64,000 bases of DNA, from the NCBI GenBank assembly GCA_000285855.2, contig HE978651.1:2791489-2855488 (forward strand), in the 5' to 3' direction. Position 1 is the stretch's first letter. Every line of letters starts with the position of its first letter. The notes under the pieces were generated by a model that saw only the letters and a list, made by a program, of their open reading frames with translations, had not been told where the DNA came from and did not search any database. Positions 34,181-44,151 of this stretch are shown in pieces. The position numbers were made by a program, and so were the translations under genes. The DNA is from Ruminococcus sp. JC304. GTDB taxonomy: Bacteria > Bacillota > Clostridia > Lachnospirales > Lachnospiraceae.

Positions 34181-35905
34181 ATGACAGAACAAAACTTACC
34201 TGTTATTTCATTTAAAGATTTTTCATTTCAATACCGTGCCCAGAAAAAGCCAACTCTGACCGGAATTAATCTGGATATTTATCCGGGAGAACGTGTTCTC
34301 ATTGCCGGCCCCTCCGGAAGTGGCAAGAGCACGCTTGCAGGCTGTATCAATGGTCTGAACCCTTTCTCCAATCCCGGAGAATGCACAGGTTCTCTTATTG
34401 TAGACGGTGTAGATGCTCCACACAGCAGCATCTTTGAACTCTCTGCACATGTAGGCACTGTACTCCAGGATCCAGACGGACAATTTATCGGTCTGACTGT
34501 GGGAGAGGATATTGCCTTTGCGCTGGAGAACAGCTGTATGCCACAAGAACAAATGCACAGTATCACCAGACATGCTGCTGAATTGGTGGGAATCCAGGAT
34601 CACCTGGACTATGCACCTCACGAATTATCCGGTGGACAGAAACAGCGCGTCAGCCTGGCCGGAGTCATGGTAGACCAGGTAAAGATCCTGCTTTTTGACG
34701 AACCACTGGCAAACCTTGATCCTGCTACAGGCAAACAGGCCATCGAACTGATCGATGAGATCCAGCAGAAAACTGACACCACTGTTCTGATCATTGAACA
34801 CCGTCTGGAGGATGTCCTCTGGAAAAATGTGGACCGGATCGTTCTGGTGAATGAGGGAAAAATCCTGGCAGACCTTCATCCCGACGAACTGCTCTCCACT
34901 ACCCTGTTGGCAGATAACGGAATCCGTGAGCCTCTGTATGTGACCGCTATGCGTTATGCCGGAATTGAAATTGCGCCATGCAAAAAGCCCTCACATGTAA
35001 ATTCTCTGATTCTGGATCAGACAGATCAGAAAATGCTTCAAAACTGGTTTCATCAAAAAGAACTTTCTGAGCCTTCCGGCACACCGGAACCGCTCCTTGA
35101 GATAAAGAACCTAAGCTTTGGATATACCCGGAACCACCCCACACTAAAGGATGTAACTCTTACCATATACAAAGGAGAAATGGTCAGCATTGTAGGACGC
35201 AACGGTGCAGGTAAATCTACCTTGTCCAAGCTGATCTGCGGATTCGAAACACCTGATCAGGGAACCTTACTTTTTAATGGCAGAGATCTCTCCGGAGAAA
35301 ATATCCGACACCGGGCAAAATATATCGGTTATGTCATGCAAAACCCAAATCAGATGATCTCAAAAACCATGATTTTCGACGAGGTGGCCCTGAGTCTGCG
35401 AAATTCCGGCATGACAGAAGACCAGATTCGCGAAAAGGTAGAAAATACATTAAAAATCTGCGGACTTTATCCCTTCCGTAACTGGCCGGTATCTGCCCTC
35501 AGCTTTGGTCAGAAAAAACGTGTAACCATTGCCAGCGTGCTGGTACAGGATCCGGAACTGATCATTCTGGATGAGCCTACTGCAGGACAGGACTTTTATC
35601 ATTATACAGAGATTATGGAATTTCTCCGTACACTCAACCAACGCGGAGTTACTGTTATAATGATCACTCATGATATGCATCTGATGCTGGAATATACGCC
35701 CAGAGCTCTGGTCTTCTCTGACGGGCAGCTGATTGCAGACCGAAGTGCAGCCGCAGTTCTCTGTGATGAATCCCTGATCACTCAGGCCGCGTTAAAAGAA
35801 ACCAGTCTTTTCACTCTCGCTAACCGATGCGGTATCACTCCACCGGAAGCTTTTGTAGAACGTTTTATTGAAGAAGACAGGGAGGTACGAGACAATGGCC
35901 GCTAA
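34181..35905 (+). CDS. ECF transporter ATPase with two fused nucleotide-binding domains
   Basis: 574 residues, two ABC ATPase domains in one chain (EcfA-EcfA' fusion). Domain 1: Walker A GPSGSGKST (43-51), Q-loop VLQDPDGQF, signature LSGGQKQRVSLA, Walker B ILLFDEPLANLD. Domain 2: Walker A GRNGAGKST (about 345), VMQNPNQMI, signature ALSFGQKKRVTIA (non-canonical SFGQ), Walker B LIILDEPTAGQD. It powers the S/T membrane pair. Ribosome site GAGG 8-9 nt upstream. The 3' end overlaps the T-component gene by 11 bp. Confidence 0.93.
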   Translation: MTEQNLPVISFKDFSFQYRAQKKPTLTGINLDIYPGERVLIAGPSGSGKSTLAGCINGLNPFSNPGECTGSLIVDGVDAPHSSIFELSAHVGTVLQDPDGQFIGLTVGEDIAFALENSCMPQEQMHSITRHAAELVGIQDHLDYAPHELSGGQKQRVSLAGVMVDQVKILLFDEPLANLDPATGKQAIELIDEIQQKTDTTVLIIEHRLEDVLWKNVDRIVLVNEGKILADLHPDELLSTTLLADNGIREPLYVTAMRYAGIEIAPCKKPSHVNSLILDQTDQKMLQNWFHQKELSEPSGTPEPLLEIKNLSFGYTRNHPTLKDVTLTIYKGEMVSIVGRNGAGKSTLSKLICGFETPDQGTLLFNGRDLSGENIRHRAKYIGYVMQNPNQMISKTMIFDEVALSLRNSGMTEDQIREKVENTLKICGLYPFRNWPVSALSFGQKKRVTIASVLVQDPELIILDEPTAGQDFYHYTEIMEFLRTLNQRGVTVIMITHDMHLMLEYTPRALVFSDGQLIADRSAAAVLCDESLITQAALKETSLFTLANRCGITPPEAFVERFIEEDREVRDNGR

Positions 35906-36725
35906 TACTGTATTAAATTATCTTCCAAGAAAAAGTGTGATTCACAGACTGACCGGAACTACCAAACTGGCATTCTTCCTGCTCTTTACCTTTGCAAGTA
36001 TGATCACCTACAATACCTGGGTGCTGCTCGGACTCCTGGCAGTAAGCATAGCTGCTTTCAGACTAAGCAAAATTAAGATTCGGGAAGTACGGTTTATGAT
36101 GATCTTTATGCTGGTGTTCCTGTTGCTGAACAATCTGTTTATCTTTTTGTTCGACCCCAATCAGGGAACCCATCTGTACGGCACACACCACGTACTATGC
36201 CATTTATTCTGGCGCTATGACCTTACCGCAGAACAGCTGTTTTATATGGTCAATATTTCCCTGAAATATTTTGTAGCCCTGCCTGTGGCTATCCTGTTTA
36301 TCTCTGCCACTGATCCCAGCGAATTTGCGGCAAGCTTAAACAGTATCGGGATTTCCTATAAGGTAGGCTATTCTGTGTCCATTGCCCTGCGCTATATTCC
36401 GGATATCCAGAGAGATTATCACAGCATCAGCCAGGCTCAGCAGGCCAGAGGTGTGGAGCTGGGAAAAAATGAAAAATTCTTTTCCAGGCTAAAAAACTCC
36501 GTTAATATACTGCTGCCCTTGATCCTTACCAGTCTGAACCGGATCGATACCATCTCCAATGCAATGGAACTTCGGGGCTTCGGCAAAAACAAAAAACGCA
36601 CCTGGTACACACAAAGGCCTTTTGCACGCAGAGATTTTCTCACGCTGGCGCTGGGCGTACTGCTGTTATTGTTCAGTCTGACAGTAACTATAAAATGCGG
36701 ACGCTTTTACAATCCATTTTGCTAA
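35895..36725 (+). CDS. ECF transporter T component (CbiQ/EcfT family)
   Basis: 276 residues, membrane protein with spans near residues 22-60, 70-90, 115-140 and 245-262, plus the two cytosolic coupling motifs: AQQARGVELGKNEKFF (Ala-Arg-Gly) and MELRGFGKNKKR (Leu-Arg-Gly). It joins the ATPases to the S component. ATG at 35895 is chosen because GGGAGG lies 8-9 nt upstream and the protein then starts MAANTVLNYLPRKSVIHRL, as in relatives. Confidence 0.92.
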   Translation: MAANTVLNYLPRKSVIHRLTGTTKLAFFLLFTFASMITYNTWVLLGLLAVSIAAFRLSKIKIREVRFMMIFMLVFLLLNNLFIFLFDPNQGTHLYGTHHVLCHLFWRYDLTAEQLFYMVNISLKYFVALPVAILFISATDPSEFAASLNSIGISYKVGYSVSIALRYIPDIQRDYHSISQAQQARGVELGKNEKFFSRLKNSVNILLPLILTSLNRIDTISNAMELRGFGKNKKRTWYTQRPFARRDFLTLALGVLLLLFSLTVTIKCGRFYNPFC

Positions 36726-36790
36726 TTCAGTAAAAAAACATTTACAAGTAGTATTTAAAACTATATAATAGGGGACAGAGGTGATGAAAG

Positions 36791-37408
36791 ATGACAATCG
36801 ATGAAAAAGATATAATCAACAGTATTCTGTCCAGTATTTCCAGGATTGACTATATTAAACCGGAAGATATTCCAAATATTGACTTATACATGGATCAGGT
36901 CACAACCTTCATGGAAGAACAGCTGGCTGCCACCAAGCGCTACGAGGATGACAAGATTCTGACCAAGACCATGATCAATAATTACGCTAAAAATAAGCTT
37001 CTTCCCCCGCCGGAAAAGAAGCGTTATTCCAAAGAGCATGTACTTATGCTGATCTTTATTTACTATTTCAAGAATATCCTGTCTATCAATGATATACAGA
37101 CTCTGCTCACACCGATTGTGCAGAAATATTTCAAGTCTATGACAGAAAAGGATATGACCTATATATATAATGAAGTTTTCAGCATGGAGAAGGATCAGAT
37201 CGAATCTCTGAAAAAAGACCTGATCCGCAAATATAAAACAGCACAAGGGACTTTCGGAGATGCAGATGAAGAAGACCAGGAAATTCTCAAACGCTTTTCC
37301 TTTATCTGTCTTTTAAGCTTCGATGTTTATGTAAAAAAGATGATGATCGAGCATCTGATCGATGGGATGAACCCACCAGCAGAACAGGATTCCAAAAAGA
37401 AGAAATAA
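36791..37408 (+). CDS. DUF1836 domain protein
   Basis: 205 residues. MerR-like DUF1836 fold: a predicted helix-turn-helix in LTKTMINNYAKNKLLPPPEKKRYSKEHVLMLIFIYYFK, followed by helices (SINDIQTLLTPIVQKYF). Probably a DNA-binding regulator; no target is known. Ribosome site GAGGTG 7 nt upstream. It stands 65 bp after the ECF T gene and may be in the same transcript. Confidence 0.85.
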   Translation: MTIDEKDIINSILSSISRIDYIKPEDIPNIDLYMDQVTTFMEEQLAATKRYEDDKILTKTMINNYAKNKLLPPPEKKRYSKEHVLMLIFIYYFKNILSINDIQTLLTPIVQKYFKSMTEKDMTYIYNEVFSMEKDQIESLKKDLIRKYKTAQGTFGDADEEDQEILKRFSFICLLSFDVYVKKMMIEHLIDGMNPPAEQDSKKKK

Positions 37409-37444
37409 CTGACTGCCCATAATTAAACGAATACTGAATATACC

Positions 37445-37479
37445 AAAAGGAGACTACATATTTTTCTGCAGTCTCCTTT
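37445..37479. terminator. Bidirectional terminator
   Basis: AAAGGAGACT / AGTCTCCTTT around a 14 nt loop, between DUF1836 (+) and the alpha-galactosidase (-). Confidence 0.8.
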
Positions 37480-37519
37480 GATCTTTTCTGTTATTCTACC
37501 CGTACATTACATATAATCT

Positions 37520-37568
37520 GTCAAGCGGATATTCGCAATCCCCGCAGAGGACTTACTTGATTCGGTTA
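37520..37568 (+). repeat. Dispersed intergenic repeat, copy b
   Basis: Begins GTCAAGCGGATATTCGCAAT and ends ACTTGATTCGGTTAA, with a changed middle. Lies 12 bp 3' of the alpha-galactosidase stop codon. Confidence 0.75.
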
Positions 37569-37579
37569 AATGATATTTC

Positions 37580-39781
37580 TTATTTCTCCACTGCCTTAAA
37601 TGTAAATTTAATTGGCTGATAATCACCTGTTGTCAGTGGTAATGGCAGACCTGCTTTCATAAGAGCTGCACCTGTGTATACTTTTCCTGTTGCTGTGTCT
37701 TCGTATTTCATATCCGCATCCAGTCCCTGTGGGTAGAAAAGATAAATATAAGGATTTGCTTCGCTGTGGAGCCTTACTCCGCACACCACTGTTTCTTTCT
37801 TGTCTTTTGATACAAACTGCCAGAGTACATGGTTGTTGTTTTCAAATGGGTTCACCAGACGATAGTAGTCTCCTGACTGTACCAGATGCTCCATTTCTTT
37901 ATACTTCAGAATCTGTTCTTTCGCGATTTTCTTATCTTCCTCGGACATCTTCATCAGATCAAGTTCATAGCCAAATGTACCGGCAGATGCAACAATCCCT
38001 CTTGTCTCAAATGGAGTAGTTCTTCCGGACTGATGATTCGGGCATACACTGACATGTGCCCCCATGGTGCTGATCGGGTATCCGAAGGAAGTTCCATACT
38101 GGATTTTCAGTCTGTCAATGGCATCTGTATTATCACTGCACCAGATCTGTGGAGAGTAGTAAAGCATTCCCGCCTCAAATCTTCCGCCTCCTCCTGAGCA
38201 GGACTCAAACAGAAGATCCGGATATCTCTGTACCAGACTTTCCATCATTTCATAAACAGCCAGCACATATCTGTGGTAAACCTCTCCCTGACGTTCCTTT
38301 GGAAGAGCTGCTGAGAACACGTTATCTACACTTCGATTCATATCCCATTTCACATAATCAGCCTTGCATGCATCCAGAACCTTAAAGATCTGGTTCATAA
38401 TGTGTTCACGTACTTCTTTTCTGGTGATATCCAGATTTAACTGATGTCTGCTTCGGTTCATGGCACGTCCCGGAATCTTCAGTGCCCAGTCCGGATGCTC
38501 TCTGTAGAGATCACTGTCCTCAGAGATCATCTCCGGCTCTACCCACAGACCAAATTTCAGTCCAAGTCCATGAATCTTCTCTGCAAGTGCAGGAAGCCCG
38601 CCTTTAATCTTCTCTTCATTTACTTCCCAGTCACCAAGTGCGCACCAGTCATTATCTCTCTTTCCAAACCATCCGTCATCCAGGACAAACATATCCAGTC
38701 CAATATTTTTTGCCTCTTCTGCAATGTGGTAAATCTTATCTGCGTCAAAATCAAAATAAGTTGCTTCCCAGTTATTTACCAGAATCGGTCTTGGCTGCTC
38801 TGTATACTTACTGCGGATCAGATTGCTTCTGTATGCATCATGATAGATTCTGGAAAGTTTTCCGAAGCCTTCTGCTGAGTATGCCATAATCACTTCCGGT
38901 GTCTCAAAACTATCCCCCTGTTCCAGTGTCCAGGAGAAATGATAAGGATGAATTCCCATTGCCACACGGGTGTGTCCTACCTGGTCCACCTCTGTTTCAA
39001 ATAAGAAGTTTCCACTGTATGCAAGTGCATATCCATAGCAGTTTCCATAAGTTTCCTCTGTATTTCTGTCACAGAGGATCACAAATGGATTGTGATGATG
39101 GCTGGAGGTGCCGCGGATACTTCCCACAGACCAGTTGCCATGGCCAAGATGAGTTCTCTCCATCTGTCGCTCCACATTATGTCTGCCATAGAAGTGGACT
39201 ACATCCAGTTCTCTGTATTCATAGTCCATTTCCATAGACATTGCTTTTTTTACTGTAACCGGTGCTGTACCTGTATTTTCCAGGCGTACCGCTCTGGTGA
39301 TCACATCAAGATGGGGAAATACACCATAGAGAAGATGTGCTTTCAGTCCGCTGGCACGGTCTGTCAGAACAATTTCCAAAGTCTCTGCCTCATCTTCCTT
39401 TGCAAACATTGCAGGAAGCCCTTTCAGGCTGTACTTTCCTTTTGTGATCTCATAGGACTCAAATTTCAGATTTGCAGTATCACTGCCGTCTGCCTGCTCT
39501 GTCTCCAGGCCATTGATACGATAATCACCATTTCCATATGTAGTATATTCCTGTGGCAGGGTATCTAATGAAAATGTTTTGTCCTTTTCTGCTTCATAAG
39601 GATTTCCTGAAAATCCTCTGTCCACACATACGATCCTGTCTGTGATCAGCGCATCGCCTACCGGACTTCCATAATACAGATGAACCAGAGTATCATACTC
39701 TCTTACCTGCATCTGATAAGTGCTGTGCTCTGTTCTCAGGTCGAATACTTTTTCTGCCTCGTGATATTTAATCCATTCCAT
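37580..39781 (-). CDS. Alpha-galactosidase, GH36
   Basis: 733 residues, typical of bacterial tetrameric GH36 enzymes (Aga/RafA type). N-terminal beta-sandwich, then the (beta/alpha)8 barrel with NNWEATYFDFD, FVLDDGWFG, LGLKFGLWVEPEMIS, nucleophile Asp in YVKWDMNRS, LFESCSGGGGRFE and acid/base Asp in CSDNTDAIDRLK. No signal peptide, so it hydrolyses raffinose-family sugars or melibiose after uptake. Last gene of the SBP-permease-YesL-galactosidase set. GAGGT ribosome site 7 nt upstream. Confidence 0.95.
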   Translation of the reverse strand: MEWIKYHEAEKVFDLRTEHSTYQMQVREYDTLVHLYYGSPVGDALITDRIVCVDRGFSGNPYEAEKDKTFSLDTLPQEYTTYGNGDYRINGLETEQADGSDTANLKFESYEITKGKYSLKGLPAMFAKEDEAETLEIVLTDRASGLKAHLLYGVFPHLDVITRAVRLENTGTAPVTVKKAMSMEMDYEYRELDVVHFYGRHNVERQMERTHLGHGNWSVGSIRGTSSHHHNPFVILCDRNTEETYGNCYGYALAYSGNFLFETEVDQVGHTRVAMGIHPYHFSWTLEQGDSFETPEVIMAYSAEGFGKLSRIYHDAYRSNLIRSKYTEQPRPILVNNWEATYFDFDADKIYHIAEEAKNIGLDMFVLDDGWFGKRDNDWCALGDWEVNEEKIKGGLPALAEKIHGLGLKFGLWVEPEMISEDSDLYREHPDWALKIPGRAMNRSRHQLNLDITRKEVREHIMNQIFKVLDACKADYVKWDMNRSVDNVFSAALPKERQGEVYHRYVLAVYEMMESLVQRYPDLLFESCSGGGGRFEAGMLYYSPQIWCSDNTDAIDRLKIQYGTSFGYPISTMGAHVSVCPNHQSGRTTPFETRGIVASAGTFGYELDLMKMSEEDKKIAKEQILKYKEMEHLVQSGDYYRLVNPFENNNHVLWQFVSKDKKETVVCGVRLHSEANPYIYLFYPQGLDADMKYEDTATGKVYTGAALMKAGLPLPLTTGDYQPIKFTFKAVEK

Positions 39782-39850
39782 ACTCTGTACCTCTCATTTC
39801 TTTGTTCTTTCTATTTTATAGATGTTCTTTATAGATGTCTATCTATTTTT

Positions 39851-39912
39851 GTCAAGCGGATAAAATCATCCGCTTTGCTACTTGCTCATAACCGAATAAC
39901 TGCTTCGATTAA
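39851..39912 (+). repeat. Dispersed intergenic repeat, copy c
   Basis: Begins GTCAAGCGGATAAAATCATCCGCTT and ends ACTGCTTCGATTAA, overlapping the yesL stop codon by 4 bp. The inner GCGGAT/ATCCGC stem is kept although its loop has changed. Confidence 0.7.
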
Positions 39913-40574
39913 AACGCATACTGATCAGGTTCTGTGTCCACATAGTGATGTTCCTCTTCCTCCTCTTTGAAGTAGGGTTTGAACAGTTTCCACATAAACC
40001 AGGAGTCTGCATAGGCAGTCAGAGAGAATCCAAACATCAGCCAGATCAGCAGATATACCGGGAAAAGTTTTGCATCTACAAGTGTCATTGTCATTGGCAG
40101 GATTGTGATCACTGCCACAGCTAATGCATAGCCTATATGTTTAACCGCAAAATAAAATGCGTTTGTGATCAAAGTCATTGTTTTATTTTCAAATGCTGCA
40201 ACTGTTGGAAATACATACAGTGCAACTGCCACCAGAGGAATATAGACCGCAAAGATCACATAATTAAAGATCTGTGACATGGATCCCGGCATTGTTGCCA
40301 GAGCCTCTTTTTCCATATAAATAAATATTCCTGCTGCAGCCATCAGAATCCAGATCAGTGTGGACTGCCTGAAATTCTGCTTAAAACTCTTAAAAAAATC
40401 ATGAAGTACTCTGATATCTCCATCTTTATGGAGCTTCAATGTACAGTAAAATAATGCAGTGGTGGATGCCCCTGCTGTGATAATCGGAAGAGAGCACACA
40501 ATCCACAGCAAATTTAATGCGATCAACTGACCTAAAAATCCAAATATTCTGTCAAAAAGACTTCCTGGTTTCAT
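39909..40574 (-). CDS. YesL (DUF624) family membrane protein
   Basis: 221 residues with five membrane spans (about 18-38, 72-90, 100-125, 150-170, 175-200). The N-terminal FDRIFGFLGQLIALNLLWIVCSLPIITAGASTTALFY is the DUF624 signature. Such proteins occur in sugar ABC operons of Firmicutes without a proven role. It sits between the MalG-type permease and the alpha-galactosidase. The C-terminal tail is His/Glu-rich. Confidence 0.88.
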   Translation of the reverse strand: MKPGSLFDRIFGFLGQLIALNLLWIVCSLPIITAGASTTALFYCTLKLHKDGDIRVLHDFFKSFKQNFRQSTLIWILMAAAGIFIYMEKEALATMPGSMSQIFNYVIFAVYIPLVAVALYVFPTVAAFENKTMTLITNAFYFAVKHIGYALAVAVITILPMTMTLVDAKLFPVYLLIWLMFGFSLTAYADSWFMWKLFKPYFKEEEEEHHYVDTEPDQYAF

Positions 40575-40654
40575 TTCTATCTACCTCTTCCTTTCCTGTC
40601 ATTTACCTTTTTTTATATTTCAGTTTACTTTCTCTGAACCATTTTCAACCATGA

Positions 40655-40690
40655 GTCAAGCGGATATTCGCAATCCAGTTTCAGGCAAGC
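40655..40690 (+). repeat. Dispersed intergenic repeat, copy d (partial)
   Basis: GTCAAGCGGATATTCGCAAT followed by a diverged remainder; 57 bp 3' of the permease stop codon. Confidence 0.6.
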
Positions 40691-40746
40691 CCTGTTATAC
40701 TCGTTCTAATTTTATAACAAAGCCTGCCTGTACTGCTCAGATTTTA

Positions 40747-41571
40747 TTACAGCTTACCGCCGGATGTTGCAATACCTTCAATGAACTGTTTCTGGAAAAT
40801 CAGATACAGTACGATCATCGGGATACATGCAAGCAGAGATGCTGCCATCAGCTGCGGATAATTGTTGGTGTACTGTCCCTGCATTTTTGCAAGTGCTGCT
40901 GACAGAGGCATTACATCCTTGTTACAGATCAGAGGCCACATCAGGTCTTTGTATGCAAATACTGCTGTGAAGATTCCCAGTGCCACCATGGAAGAACGTG
41001 TCAGAGGAGCCATGATGAACAGGAAGGTCTGACCGATGTTACATCCATCAAGACGTGCAGCCTCTTCCAGATCTTTCGGAAGTCCCATATAAGCCTGTTT
41101 GAGGAGGAATGTACCAAATGCAGTAACAATACCGGGAAATACCAGGGCAAAAATGGTATTGAGCATTCCCATTTTACTTACCATTAAGTACTGTGGGATA
41201 ATGAAGATCTGTCCAGGAACCATCATCTGGAAAAGTACCAGAGAGAACATCAGGTTTTTCCCCCTGAAGTTCAGACGTCCAAATGCATAGCCTGCCAGTG
41301 TTGCTGTCAGAACCGCGCATACAACACGACCCAGGATCAGAAGTAATGTATTGATATACAGATGTAAGAAATCCATATTTTCGATTACTTCTTTAAAGCT
41401 GTCCCATCTCCATGTAGACGGTAGGATTACGAACGGGTTGACAGAGGTTGCCTCTGTCATAGTTTTGAAAGCTGTCAGGATCATCCATAAGAAAGGAACC
41501 AGCATGGTAATAGATACCAGTATCAGGATAACATGGATCAGAACTCTGTTTGCTTTATCTCTTGCTGCCAT
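40747..41571 (-). CDS. Carbohydrate ABC transporter permease, MalG type
   Basis: 274 residues, six spans, CUT1 family. The EAA loop reads EAARLDGCNIGQTFLFIMAPLTRSSM and the end FIEGIATSGGKL is typical of MalG-type subunits. Partner of the MalF-type permease encoded 12 bp upstream and of the binding protein at 42643-43908. GGAGG ribosome site 7 nt upstream. Confidence 0.93.
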   Translation of the reverse strand: MAARDKANRVLIHVILILVSITMLVPFLWMILTAFKTMTEATSVNPFVILPSTWRWDSFKEVIENMDFLHLYINTLLLILGRVVCAVLTATLAGYAFGRLNFRGKNLMFSLVLFQMMVPGQIFIIPQYLMVSKMGMLNTIFALVFPGIVTAFGTFLLKQAYMGLPKDLEEAARLDGCNIGQTFLFIMAPLTRSSMVALGIFTAVFAYKDLMWPLICNKDVMPLSAALAKMQGQYTNNYPQLMAASLLACIPMIVLYLIFQKQFIEGIATSGGKL

Positions 41572-41583
41572 AATTATCCCTCC

Positions 41584-42477
41584 TTAGTTATAGTGAACCC
41601 ACTTCTTCTGGGCAATGTTCTGGAATACTGTCATGATCATAATTACAACCAGAAGAAGTACGACGATTGTTGAACCATAACCTTTGTTATTCTGTACAAA
41701 GGAATTCTGGTAGAACAGGTAAACAAGTGACTGTGTTTTGTAAAGTGCAGGATTGTTTCTGTCCATAACCATAAAGATCAGGTCAAATACCTGCATGGCA
41801 CCGATAACACGGGTAACCATTACAAAGAAGATGGTCGGTGAAAGCAGCGGGATTGTAATATGGAAGAACTGTTTGATTCCGGTTGCTCCGTCAATGCTTG
41901 CTGCTTCATAATAGTCTCTTGGGATTTCCTGCAGACCAGACAGGAAAAGTACCATATTGTAACCAATGATGGACCATACACCGATCACTGCGATCGCATA
42001 AACTGCAATCTTCGGATCAGAAATCCAGTTAATCTTTGTATGGAAAATATGATTGAGAAGACCAAACTCTGAGTTAAACAGCCATCTCCATACCATGGCA
42101 ATCGCAGCCGGAGCGGCAACCATAGGCAGGAAGAAAATAGTTCTGTAAACAGCACGGCCTTTCATTTTACGGTTTAATAAAACTGCCAGTACAAGTGCGA
42201 TAGCAATGGAAAACGGAACTTCCACAATGGCATATTTAAATGTATTTAATAATGCCTGCCATACTTCCGCATCGTGAAACAGCTTTACATAATTATCAAA
42301 ACCAATGAAGATATTTCCCTTACCGAAATCTCCGGTCTTGAAAAAGCTCTCATAAATGGTCTTAAAAATCGGATAGATATTTAAGATGATCAGACCAAGC
42401 ATTGTAGGAAGAATGAACGCCCATCCCCAGATGAATTCATTCCGCGCCTGACTGGTACCTTTTTTTTGATTTGCCAC
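41584..42477 (-). CDS. Carbohydrate ABC transporter permease, MalF type
   Basis: 297 residues, six spans, CUT1 family. EAA loop YYEAASIDGATGIKQFFHITIPLLSP. I place the start at GTG 42477 because AAGGAG lies 8 nt upstream; the GTG at 42486 overlaps that site. No ATPase is encoded here, so an MsmX-type shared ATPase elsewhere must power it, as is usual for Firmicute CUT1 systems. Confidence 0.92.
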   Translation of the reverse strand: MANQKKGTSQARNEFIWGWAFILPTMLGLIILNIYPIFKTIYESFFKTGDFGKGNIFIGFDNYVKLFHDAEVWQALLNTFKYAIVEVPFSIAIALVLAVLLNRKMKGRAVYRTIFFLPMVAAPAAIAMVWRWLFNSEFGLLNHIFHTKINWISDPKIAVYAIAVIGVWSIIGYNMVLFLSGLQEIPRDYYEAASIDGATGIKQFFHITIPLLSPTIFFVMVTRVIGAMQVFDLIFMVMDRNNPALYKTQSLVYLFYQNSFVQNNKGYGSTIVVLLLVVIMIMTVFQNIAQKKWVHYN

Positions 42478-42528
42478 GGCTCTCACTCCTTCTTATCATA
42501 AAATTTTGTTGCTGATTTGAATGGAAAA

Positions 42529-42597
42529 CTGCCGCATATCTGCATACCTGTTGTGACTTCTGCGGTTATCACATGATCGGAATCTTTTCTGCGGCAG
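42529..42597 (-). other. Attenuator-like hairpin between binding-protein and permease genes
   Basis: CTGCCGCA (42529-42536) pairs with TGCGGCAG (42590-42597); in the minus-strand RNA the stem is followed by TTTTCC. The position between a binding protein and its permeases fits partial termination or 3'-end protection giving excess binding protein (inference). Confidence 0.6.
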
Positions 42598-42642
42598 CTT
42601 TTCTGTTTCTTATTTTTTATGAATGGTTTTGTTAAACATTAA

Positions 42643-43908
42643 TTAATAGGACTCTTCTGCAATGGCATCATTCATAATAGTAACGATATTCTTGCATGCA
42701 TCATCCATGCTTTCTTCATCATTCCATGGTTTCTTCAGTTCTTCGCACATTGGGTTCCACCATGCAAGTGTTGCATTTGTGTGTGGTCTGAATACGATAT
42801 TGTCCATTGCATCCATGTATGGCTGTAAGTTGAAGCAGTCAACACTGTTAACCCATCCATCGGACATTCCTTCGTAAGCTGCCATTGTTACACCAAGGTC
42901 AGCCTGTTTCTTCTGCATATCTTTGGAACCGAACCACTCAATAAGCTGGAAAGCTTCGTCTGGCATATCTGTGTTTGCAGATGCTGCCCATCCAAGACCA
43001 TTGTAAAGAGATACGCTTTCTCCTGTTTCAGCATCTTTCGGAAGTCTTGCCACATCACAGTGCTCTTTGATATAATCGTTGTCTTTGAAAGCAGATACCA
43101 TCCAGGATCCCTGAGAGATCATAGCTACTTTGCCGGATCCGAAGAGTACGTCTGTACCTGTTTCGGACATTGTAGATGCAGGAGGCATTACATTTTTAAC
43201 GCATTTGTCAACGAATTCCATTGCCTTGATAGTATTAGGATCATCAAAACCGGATTTGTTATCATCTGTCAGTACACATCCGCCCATGGAGTAGATAATA
43301 TTCATCCATGTATCCTGCTCGTTAGACGGGTTTGCTGCGAAACCATACTGGCTTCCGTCTTCTTTTGTAAGTTTCTCTGCGATATCATAGAATTCATCCC
43401 ATGTCCAGCTTCCGTCCGGATAGTCGATTCCTGCTTCATCAAACATATCTTTGTTATACCACATAGCGATTGTGTCGATATCCTTCGGTACTGCGTATGT
43501 TTTTCCGTCCCACTGATACATTTCTTTGATATCTTCCGGGAATTTGTCCATTTCCAGTTTGTCGCTGTCTGCAACCTTGTCTGTCAGATCAAGTAAGATA
43601 TCATTGGACATATATCTTACTGCTTCGTTGGAATGCATCCAGAATACGTCCGGCATATCTCCGCCTGATGCACCTGCTTCAAGAAGTGTCCAGTAGCTGC
43701 TCCACTCTACTACCTGAAGTTCAGTTTTGATTCCTGTCTCTTTTGTAAACTCATCCATGATCTCCTGAAGTCCGGCTTTCTGTCCGTTATCCCAGATTGC
43801 AACTGTCAGAGTTTTGTCTTTCGCCTGTGCGCTTACCGGTGCAAGTGCAGTAACTGTCATAGCACCGATCACTGTTGCGACTGTGAGTTTTTTCATGTTT
43901 TTTCTCAT
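42643..43908 (-). CDS. Extracellular sugar-binding protein, CUT1 type
   Basis: 421 residues. Signal peptide (MKKLTVATVIGAMTVTALAPVSAQA) with an AQA-type cleavage site and no lipobox cysteine. The mature part is a family-1 binding protein (LTVAIWDNGQKAGLQEIMDEFTKETGIK, MPDVFWMHSNEA, AMWYNKDMFDEAGIDYP, ISQGSWMVSAF). From its neighbours (two alpha-galactosidases) the ligand is probably an alpha-galactoside. ATG at 43908 is preferred, 6 nt after GGAGG. An AraC regulator is transcribed divergently. A TATAAT at 43961-43956 lacks a good -35, suggesting activator dependence. Confidence 0.92.
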   Translation of the reverse strand: MRKNMKKLTVATVIGAMTVTALAPVSAQAKDKTLTVAIWDNGQKAGLQEIMDEFTKETGIKTELQVVEWSSYWTLLEAGASGGDMPDVFWMHSNEAVRYMSNDILLDLTDKVADSDKLEMDKFPEDIKEMYQWDGKTYAVPKDIDTIAMWYNKDMFDEAGIDYPDGSWTWDEFYDIAEKLTKEDGSQYGFAANPSNEQDTWMNIIYSMGGCVLTDDNKSGFDDPNTIKAMEFVDKCVKNVMPPASTMSETGTDVLFGSGKVAMISQGSWMVSAFKDNDYIKEHCDVARLPKDAETGESVSLYNGLGWAASANTDMPDEAFQLIEWFGSKDMQKKQADLGVTMAAYEGMSDGWVNSVDCFNLQPYMDAMDNIVFRPHTNATLAWWNPMCEELKKPWNDEESMDDACKNIVTIMNDAIAEESY

Positions 43909-44151
43909 ATACATCCTCCTTTATTCGTCGTTTCGACGTGTTCCTTGTGATTCTTATTATACGTTTTTGTCTATTTTTTTAAATGGACTAATGAAATGAA
44001 TTTATGTCATAATCGTTATGGAAAAAGCGCTGAATTTATGGTAAAATGTCAACAACGACTTGAATTTATGCGTATTTGCAGGATATCAGTCCTTATGTCT
44101 TTATATCAACAATATCTGCAATCAAAGAAAATAGAAAAAGGAATTACCCAA